From assembly GCA_014529385.2 (NCBI GenBank), contig CM043971.1:31265209-31329208 (forward strand): DNA of 64,000 bases, read 5' to 3'. Source of the stretch: Adiantum capillus-veneris (taxonomy: Eukaryota > Streptophyta > Polypodiopsida > Polypodiales > Pteridaceae). The position numbers and the translations under genes were made by a program. Below are positions 56,238-64,000 of the stretch, one piece after another. Below the pieces are notes generated by a model. The model did not search any database and was not told the DNA's origin. It saw nothing but the letters and a program-made list of their open reading frames with translations. Numbering within the stretch: position 1 is the stretch's first letter; each line of letters opens with the position of its first letter.

Positions 56238-58230
56238 TGATCAATCATTTAGCACATCGTGATTCACAGCATTCACCACACACACAACCTCTCTCAACCC
56301 CCCTGTGCACAACACCGGGGGGGGGGGGGGGGGGGGCACACTTCCAACACACATCCGCAAACACATGCACACAAGCGAAGAAGAGAAGGGGGACACAAAA
56401 TTTCACAGCAATGATGGCTTCAACTCGTTAAAAAACACCATTTACAAGATAGATCCAAGTTGGCACACCCTCGACAAGCACAACATCAACAGGCTTAACA
56501 ACTTCCCATCACCATAGCCCTATGACTCCATACACTGACTCAAAGATCACTTGGCAAAAAGCCCTCAAATCGGTGTGAGATACCCCTCTTATAGGAGCAT
56601 TCTAAAGCACAAAAAGGAAGAAAATGTGTTTTCTCTGGCTCGTGCAAACAACTGAGCCCCATGATAGCATTTTTCTTGCATTCCACACGTGTCCCCCTTA
56701 TTTTGGTATATCCACTACATGGATAATAGCTAGGCCTCTTTCCATGTCCATCACTCACTCGATTGCCCAGTGCATGTGAATCACCTTTAGCCACTAACTC
56801 GGCCATCCCTTCTGCGCGGACCAGGTCTTATGCCAGGGGGGGTTGTCACGGTGGTGTAAAAACATCCCTCCTTCCTTCTTCTCACCACAATAAGGTGGAC
56901 CCTTATGGCTCCGGGATCGACCCCTTAGTCAGGTGCCACATCAGCACATAGTTCACCAATAACGACCGCCTGACCACCACCGTTGATGGAGCAAAAGACG
57001 TTGTGTGCACGCTCACACACTCAGACAACTCAACACAACACAACAAATTCACTTAAATTCTACCCCGCACACATCACCACTCAAGAGCTCAATGAAAAAT
57101 CTCCCCATAATCCCTATTCAAACTCCAAACGCCTCGACCTACATGCCCTTGGCTGGTCGCAGACACTGCCAGGTGAGTCGAGTTGATCAACACTTGAAAT
57201 CACACTCGATGGTGATCAAAATATAGAAAAAAACATCAAAAACTCCAGCCACAAAAGGCCTCTCTCAAACCATTGCAAAGCCTTCATCAAACTCCACTCT
57301 GTTTGGAGTAGCCCCAACCCTAATGACACCGATACAGGGTCACATATTCTTGTAGAAAGTCACACCTTCTTCCCTCAATTCCTTGCACACACACATTCAT
57401 GGAAACCTCAAAAATTCCATAGACTCTCCCAAGTGCAAAATTGAAGAGAAAAATCTCTAATTCACTCCTCCGCACACTAAAAAATAGGATGCGAATGCAA
57501 TGGGACTGCATTAGACCACCTGTAATAACCCTGCTTCCTCCCACACATAGAGAGGTGAAAATGATGATATTGGGATTCAAAAGTACTCCCTCAGCCTGGA
57601 CCGCATGGCACCATGAGTGATATGTCAATTTTCAGCTTTTCACACCAACTTTGACCATTTTTTGACTTTTTCAGACCCAATTTTGGCTAGTTTATACTTA
57701 TGGCAGGCATTTTTCGTGGGAAAAATACCAAACAGACTCCAAAATTGACCAAATTTTGTAGTCTTGGTCCTTGATACCCAAATATCATTGCTACATGCTC
57801 ACATACCATTTTTGACCACTTCTAGGGTGGATCGCACATCTCTACATATCAGGCATCACAAATAGGCAATTACTGCATTTGCCAAACTTCCCGGGTGGGA
57901 TGAGAGTGCCCACACATCCAACTTGCATTATTTACATTCTAAAAAAAGCTCAAAAAACATTCCCTAGAGCCGAAATAATCCACTTGGGACCACATCCAAG
58001 GCTTTGATACCTTGTCCAGACACGTGTGTGTGCCCGATTGTCGACACACAACATGACTATTTGACATATATACATCATTCGCCATACTTGAAACCAAATA
58101 TTACATTAAAAAACCTTCTAAATGCATGTAATAACATATTTATATAAAAATTTCCATGCATATAACCATTACTATGTACATACCAAAAGTGGTTTATCAC
58201 CGTCAGCGAGACAAACACCAAGCTCTGCGC
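56238..58230. other. No recognisable gene
   Basis: About 2 kb flanking C3. 56238-57300 is rich in CA and CAC words. 56830-56950 is similar to 59000-59110 (shared ttagtcaggtgcca). 57640-57960 has ttttgacc-type words. Short frames only; no domain seen. Confidence 0.45.
56317..56336 (+). repeat. Poly-G run (20 G)
   Basis: Twenty consecutive G after caacacc. Length is likely to be uncertain in any assembly. Confidence 0.95.
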
Positions 58231-58990
58231 GTCGATGTCCACAGTAGCACTAGCACCACCGCCAACGGGTAACCGCCATAGCCAAGCATCCAAGGGGACT
58301 CTCTCCCTGTTGTTTCCCCTTGTGGCCTCACGGCCCAATATATAAACCATGCATTACTGTCTTGTGTGCTTGCATATGGGATAAGCGAACGCCACGTGGT
58401 AGCTTCTAAGCAACTCCCCTCCAAGAGCTTCAAAAACTACCCCCAAATTTTTTAAAAAAATTCATTTTTCCTCACTCAATTTCCCGACTTGCCACAAGGT
58501 TACAAGAGCTCCTCTCCCCAAGCCAAAAACACCCACCAAAACTTTATATTATCGTCTCTGAACCACCCGGCTCTCGATTTCACCATGGCCTCCAAGAAGG
58601 CGGCCAAAATTTGAAAAAGAACACCTGCATCCACCTGCTCGGCATCAGCTCTCGACTTCAACTCACTGTACCTTGCCAATTGTGAGTCCAATTGACAATC
58701 TATCACTTCTTGTTAGCTCCATACAGTGCCTACTTCTTGCAAACCCCATGAGCTCCAAAAAACCCTTTAATGGCATGCTTCCGGAAGCAAGCACACTTAG
58801 CATAGACCCGACCACCATTGGAAAACCTTCAAACCTATGTAGCTTGGCATCCATAACTCAGATTGCCAATTTGAAAAGATTGACATGCTCCATAATTTGA
58901 GCTTTACACATCTATATCGTGAAACAAGGTCTAACCACTTGGCACCAGCTTCCATGTTCGTCCTAGATCTACATACACCTCTAGCTTCAG
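58231..58990. repeat. Dispersed repeat segment, copy B
   Basis: Aligns by eye with 59130-59840 over its length (shared cccttgtggcctcac, tatataaac, catatgggataag, cttgccacaaggtt), and its right half also aligns with 40887-41360. Contains a TATA-like aatatataaacc at about 58337. Probably an LTR. Confidence 0.7.
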
Positions 58991-59129
58991 ACGTGCCAAG
59001 GGTGGGTCGTCACGGCGCGGTGTGACAACACCCCTCCTTCCCTGTCCTAAACAAAATAAGGTGGCCCATTATGACCGTGGGACCAAACCCTTAGTCAGGT
59101 GCCATGCCAACACACAATTAACATGACCA

Positions 59130-60153
59130 CCGATGCCCACAATAGCACCAGTAGCATCACCAGTGGGTACCACCATAACATCCAAGGATCCTCTGTCCCT
59201 CTTGTTTTCCCTTGTGGCCTCACAACCCATTATATAAACAATGCGTTATTGCCTTGCGCACCCGCATATGGGATAAGTGAATGCTATGTGGAAACTTCTA
59301 AGCAACTCCTCTCCAAGAGCTTCAAAAAATACCCCCAATCACTCACTTTCTCAGCTTGCCACAAGGTTCCAGGAGATCCTCTCCTCGATCCAAAAAACTC
59401 CCACCAAAACTTCATATTATTGACTCTGAACCACCCAGCTCTTGCCGCCTTTTGGTTTCACTATGGTCTCGAACAAGGCACCCAAAATTTGGAAAAAGTC
59501 ACCTGCACCCACCTGCTTGGCATCAACTCTTGCCATATCCTAGCAATTGTTACTCCAATTGACAATCTATCACTTCTTTTAGCTCCATACAATGCCCACT
59601 TCTCGCAAACCCCAGTGAGCTCCAAAAAACCCTCTAAAGGCACGCTTTTCAAAGCGGGTACATTGACATAGATCGAACCCCTGGAAAACATTTAAACCTC
59701 TGTAGCTTGGTATCCAAAACTCAAATTACTGATCTAAAAAGACCGGCATGATCCATAATTTGAGCTCTACACATCCATACGCTGAAACCATCTCTAACCA
59801 CTTGGCACCACCTGCCTTGACCATCTCAGATCTGCATACACCTCTATCTTTAGACTTTAATATCTTGCACACCGTGGCTCTGTTTGATGAGCCGTCTGGA
59901 CCTATTCCTTCAACACTTCAAGCTCTACATTTCAATGCAAAAGACTACCCTACAATCCTCCTTCATTTTCCATTCCATCAAGCCCTTATAGAGACCTTTT
60001 TGGCCTATAAACCACATCAACCATACACATCGACTGCTATCTATCTTCCCATGATCTTTGTAACTGTTGCTGAAACCCTTTTTCATTCATCTGCTAGCCT
60101 GCATGTACTTTCTTGTTCCATCTTCTATGGTCAACACACTTTGCCTGCACCAA
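59130..60153. repeat. Dispersed repeat segment, copy C
   Basis: Longest copy: left half matches copy B, right half matches copy A up to gcctgcacca (~60153). Immediately to its right the E5 ORF1 fossil begins. The long open frames here are repeat sequence. Confidence 0.7.
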
Positions 60154-60159
60154 TGTGAG

Positions 60160-60710
60160 AGCCACATTTACTCGCCTAAGCTTGGCATTAGGAATGCCTA
60201 GCTTTGGTGGCTTCTCCTCGGGCTTTACATCAACATTTTCCTTTGTGCATGTTAATCCCCACTTATCCACAATAAAGGGATTAAGCACAACTACATACAT
60301 GTTTCCTCCCTCATCAAAGAATCAATTACCACTGTAATCTATAGGAACTATGAGCTTGAGCTCACTAGGTCTCTCTTCTATTTTAACGCAATAACGATCC
60401 ATACCATCTCTATAAATTTTGGCACCTTTTTCATTTCAAAGTCATATTGTAAGTGCACGTCATATTGTAAGTGCAAAAATTTCATGGTTGGTACTGAATG
60501 TGATGGTCCCACTCCCATTTTGGTTTTCTCCTTGAAACTCACACTTTTTGATCCCTCAGCCTTATAGGTATAAGATATTTTTGTAGAAGTACCAAAAAGA
60601 TTTTCCTCCAGAATTGTCTTTAAGGTAGGTATGGTCCCTTGATGACGCCTCCCTCTGTAGAAATATGGCTCGATTGTTCTCTAGCAGTATGGTTTCTATT
60701 CTGATAAACT
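60160..60710 (-). pseudogene. E5 ORF1 fossil
   Basis: Homologous to the E4 ORF1 product. Matching blocks: ISTEGGV (ISTEGSV in E4), DGMDRYCVKIEER (identical), VVLNPFIVDKWGL (VVLNPNIVDKWGL in E4) and the preceding IVPIDYSGN. It is broken by frameshifts, a stop before FFDEG and an 18-bp tandem duplication (acgtcatattgtaagtgc) near 60450. Both copies are rich in charged residues at the same places. Confidence 0.85.
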
Positions 60711-61044
60711 TGCTTGATTGCAAATACATCAAGAATATTAAGCTTACAAAACCCTGACTTGCTAACTTTCATGGTGCATTCAACCCTCCAATCAATAGCA
60801 AGTAGTGTTGCATACTCTGATTCCCACAACTTGTACAAAAATCACTTGGTGGCTATAACTTTATAGTTGCTTGGTTAGTAAAAAAATTTCTCAAATCAAA
60901 ATTTTATTGCGCTTTCAACAAAAAACTCTATTTTGTTTGTCATATGCACAAATCAACTCCAAATTGAATTTTGAAAACACCACTATGCTCCCAGGGACTA
61001 GTGCTAACTCAAGTACTAATATGAGCTTACTTTGTGACAAGGGT

Positions 61045-61062
61045 CATGGATCACGATCCATG
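61045..61062. repeat. E5 leader palindrome Q4
   Basis: CATGGATCACGATCCATG, one pair from perfect, preceded by aaggg. Confidence 0.88.
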
Positions 61063-61331
61063 TACCCAAGTGTCAGACTCTATGAAAACTTGGCACAAAG
61101 GTCTCCCGCCATCTCCTGATCCTTATTCTTTGACTTTATGTGGTTTTAATCCCTTTTGATAATCCAGAAGTCATTTTCTAAATTTTCTTGATGATTTTTG
61201 GCCTTGAATGACTTTTGTCCTGTTTTGACCTATTCCTTGAAGGTTTTTGGTACCCTTGCTTTTGGATGAGTTGTTTGTGTTAATCTCTTCTACAAGGATG
61301 TATAGTCTCTGTCCAAAAATTTAACGGGGGG

Positions 61332-61360
61332 ACATGGGTCAAGATCTTTGTTCCATCAGA
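61332..61360. repeat. E5 leader palindrome Q3 (degenerate)
   Basis: catgggtcaagatctttgtt followed by ccatcagatctg; the symmetry is mostly lost, but it aligns with the Q2 module (catggatcgcgatccatgtt, then ccatcacatctg) and sits about 285 bp from both neighbours. Confidence 0.6.
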
Positions 61361-61615
61361 TCTGAACCCCAAACTTAGCTTGGTGATCATCTGCAGTCTA
61401 AGGAGTATACCCCACCACTTATTTTTTGGATTTGAAAATTTTTCTTTATCAAAAGACACTTTTTTTTGTCTGTCTTGCAATTTTTGACTTGCAATTGATA
61501 TTCTAGGGATTGGATCAATTTTTTGTGGTTCTATGCTATGGTCCCCTTTACGAAAGTTACCCCAAATATTGTCATCTACTCATTGTTTCAATGTTAGCTT
61601 CACATGTCTTAGGGT

Positions 61616-61633
61616 CATGGATCGCGATCCATG
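61616..61633. repeat. E5 leader palindrome Q2 (perfect 18 bp)
   Basis: CATGGATCGCGATCCATG, its own reverse complement, preceded by aggg as in the other copies; 803 bp from the primer site. Confidence 0.93.
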
Positions 61634-61890
61634 TTCCATCACATCTGGACATGAAATTTGGTCAGTTGTATGCTTGTACCCTATAGAAGTTAGATTTCCA
61701 TTTATTTTTGAATTTGAATTCCAAAAAGTCAAAAGCCCCAATTTTTGTCTATTTCCAAGTTTTTTGTGCTTTTTGCCCAATTTCTTGATTTGGATGAGTT
61801 TATTGTGTCAGTTTTCCACCAAAAGGGTATATCTAGTGGCCTGCCACCTCACCCTTTGGTATCAATTTCTGCCCAAATTTCCTCAAGGGT

Positions 61891-61908
61891 CATGGATCGC
61901 GATCAATG
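61891..61908. repeat. E5 leader palindrome Q1
   Basis: CATGGATCGCGATCAATG, one mismatch; 528 bp from the primer site, 275 bp from Q2. Confidence 0.88.
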
Positions 61909-62435
61909 TTCCTTCACCTTTTGACTTGAAACTTTCCAGATCAGCTCTCCCTTGCTGGTTTTACGCCTTTTTGCACTTATTTTTGGGTTTGTATCTGTCT
62001 TTGAGCTTTGAACATCAAATTCTCAAATTTCAGAGTTTATGGTCTTGGCTACCAAAATATGGTCTTGACAGGTTTTTCCCTGATCCTTTTTGCTCAATTT
62101 GATGGTTGTAAATGCTATCTAAATTATCATAAGTAATGAAATGAAAACTATGACTAGAAACCAGCAAACAATGCAAAACTGGAAGAAAAATGGAATATGG
62201 AACAATACTTTCAAAGCATAAAAAAATATGCAGAATAAAATGCTCTCATATCCCACTCACAAATCCAAATACCTCTCAAGAATAGACCTAGCAAGTCCCC
62301 GACTTCTAGCCTCTACCAAGCACTAAACCCTGGTTTAGCTACTTGACTATCAATGTGTAAATGAAAAGGTAATAAAAGTCAAAAGTCTCTAAGTAAAAAA
62401 TTACGACTAGGTCACTCACCACCTAAGGATTGCTA

Positions 62436-62453
62436 TCCCCGGCAACAATGCCA
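62436..62453 (-). other. E5 primer binding site (tRNA-Asp type)
   Basis: Minus strand TGGCATTGTTGCCGGGGA, the tRNA-Asp type site with two changes, placed as in E4. One base later TG begins what should be the LTR, but only TGTTTG remains. Confidence 0.8.
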
Positions 62454-62457
62454 ATGT

Positions 62458-64000
62458 TTGCGGGTCACCACACCAGACGTCTCTTGGAATGCAATGATCG
62501 TGGGATATATCCAACAAAAGCAGGGCCAGGAAGCTCTAGGTTGTTTTCAGCCAACGCAAAGAGAGGACAACTCTCCAAATAAAATCACGTGCACGTGTAT
62601 CTTGAAGGCGTGTGGCATTATGCAAGATGTTGATACAAACAAAAGAATTCAGAGTGATATTGCTAGCCAGGGGATTTTGAAAAAAAAGACGTACTTGGCA
62701 TTGCTTTGGTCCATATGTATGCCAAATTTGGTGTGCTTCATAAAGCACAAAAAGTGTTTGAAGAGATTCCTGTTCAGAATGTTGTCTCTTGGAATGTTAT
62801 GTTCTCGGGATATACCCAATAAAGTCAAGGCCAAGAAGCTCTAGGTTATTATTATCAGACAGCAGATGCAAAGAGAGGGTAGCTCCTTAAATGCAATCAT
62901 GTACGGTTGTATCTTCAAGGCATGTGGCATTATGCAAGATGCTGATACAGGCAAAATAATTCTTTATGGTATTGCTAGCTAGGGGATGTTGAGAAAAATG
63001 ATGTACTTGACATTGCCTTGGTTGACAAGTGTGCCAGATGTGGTGTACTTCATAAATCACAAAAAGTGCTTGAAGAGCTTCCCGTTCAGAATGGCGTATT
63101 TTGGAATGCATTGATTGTAGGATATTCTCAACAGAGCCAAGGCTAGGAAGCTCTAGGCTGTTTTTAGCAAATGCAAACAGAGGGAAACTCTCCAATTGCA
63201 ATCATGTATGCCTGTATCTTGAAGGCATGTGGCATTATGCAAGATGCTAATATAGGCAAAAGAAGTCATGTTGATATTGATATAGCTAGGGGCTATTGAA
63301 AAAAAATGACGTACTTGGCACTGCCTTGGTTGACATGTATGTCAAATGTGGTGTACTTCATGAAGCACTCTTAGTTAAGAGAGCGTATATATTGTTTGAG
63401 TCATGGTGAAACATGGGCTATTGGAGAAACATGCTAGATTCGGAGGTGCTTTGGTTGACATGTATGCCAAATGTGGCACGGCCATGAAAAGTTTTGGTTT
63501 AGCATCTTGAAATGTGGTCTCTTGCAGTTCATTGATTGCATTATATGCCCAACATGGTCGTGACAAAGAATGTCTTGATTGTTTTCACAAGATGTGAAAT
63601 GAAAAGGGTCCCTCTCGATGCAATGCTTATGCATGAACCTTGAATGCGTGTGGCATTATCTGAGACATTGTCATGGGTGATAGTATTCATGATGAGGTTG
63701 CCAGTCAAAGGCTGCTGGAGAAACATGTTGTGTTTTGAAATTCTTTGTTCAATATGTATGCTAAATATGCCCTCACAAAGCTTGAAAAGTTCTAGATGAG
63801 ATCCTGCCCGGATGTTGTCTCTTGGAGTGTGTTGATTTTATAGGATATACCCAATACTTTTTACAAAACACAGAGAAAAAAGGTTCCCTCTGCAATAAAT
63901 AACCACAATGCCCATCAATCAATAGAGTAGGATGTAAAGCATCACATGTGCTGCTACAAAGGTAACTGGGGTTAGGAATGCCAGCAGCCACCATTAAAAA
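62458..64000 (+). pseudogene. PPR (PLS-type) tandem-repeat pseudogene
   Basis: Four to five ~300-bp units read DVSWNAMIVGY, then QGQEALGCF, ILKACGIMQD, LVDMYAKCG-like text and A-Q-K-V-F-E-E-I-P-V. This is the P-L-S arrangement of plant organelle RNA-editing PPR proteins. Units are recognisable near 62470, 62790, 63100, 63440 and 63740, with stops and frameshifts in each. The first complete unit (to about 62650) is open. No start, targeting peptide or E/DYW end is in the window. The very similar repeat wording resembles the amplified PPR sequence of ferns. Not functional as it stands. Confidence 0.85.

Larger units (their letters stand above)
60154..62454 (-). mobile_element. E5: decayed relative of E4 (partial)
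   Basis: Minus strand, reading right to left: primer site 62436-62453, leader of about 1.6 kb with palindromic modules, then a broken copy of ORF1 that ends abruptly at repeat copy C. No ORF2 and no intact LTR remain, and the right side passes straight into PPR-like sequence after TGTTTG. Confidence 0.8.

Overview
The window looks like nuclear DNA of a land plant, most likely a fern. Two ordinary host genes with short plant-type introns are surrounded by nested, decayed LTR retrotransposons. At the right edge are tandem, broken PLS-type PPR units of the kind that are very abundant in homosporous ferns such as Ceratopteris or Adiantum. The fern assignment is inference from style and memory; no search was run. 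I see no bacterial operons, tRNA or rRNA genes, or CRISPR arrays.

Layout. 1-3309: a non-autonomous LTR element (E1, minus strand; its left LTR is cut by the window edge) with a His/Asp-repeat ORF. It interrupts a Ty1/copia element (C1) whose integrase lies at 3310-4022 and whose RT/RNase H lies at 9814-11052. C1 is split again by a second non-autonomous LTR element (E2, 4023-9810, minus strand, ~1.95 kb LTRs). 11053-13098 has no recognisable gene. 13099-15880 (+) holds the last seven coding exons of a CTNNBL1 (beta-catenin-like protein 1) orthologue. 18642-19217 (-) is a complete two-exon acylphosphatase gene. 19970-28085 is a degenerate CAATTG-rich repeat tract interrupted by a Ty1/copia element (C2, 21291-26400) and a probable LTR remnant. 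28100-43760 is mostly eroded repeat DNA, with a 3' LTR at 32264 and Ty3/gypsy gag fossils near 35 kb and 43 kb.

43765-56232 is a second copy of the C2 family (C3) with a perfect AAACA target duplication. C3 was entered by a foldback MITE (54380-54826) and by E4 (46409-53762, minus strand). E4 is the most interesting object here. It is an LTR retrotransposon with matched 933-bp LTRs, a perfect TAGAT duplication, a tRNA-Asp-type primer site and a polypurine tract. It has no recognisable protease, RT, integrase or CCHC knuckle. It encodes only a 273-codon ORF and a ~1,030-codon coiled-coil ORF, which appear to be one ~1,340-codon frame split by one frameshift and one TAG. Its 1.4-kb leader carries four near-perfect 28-32 bp palindromes centred on CGCG.

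56238-62454 contains dispersed repeat segments and E5, a decayed relative of E4. E5 retains part of the first ORF and a leader with palindromes of unrelated sequence at almost the same distances from the primer site. 62458-64000 is a PPR pseudogene. The host genes act independently: CTNNBL1 in the spliceosomal Prp19/CDC5L network, acylphosphatase in acyl-phosphate hydrolysis. The mobile elements form a layered record in which outer elements predate the ones inside them.
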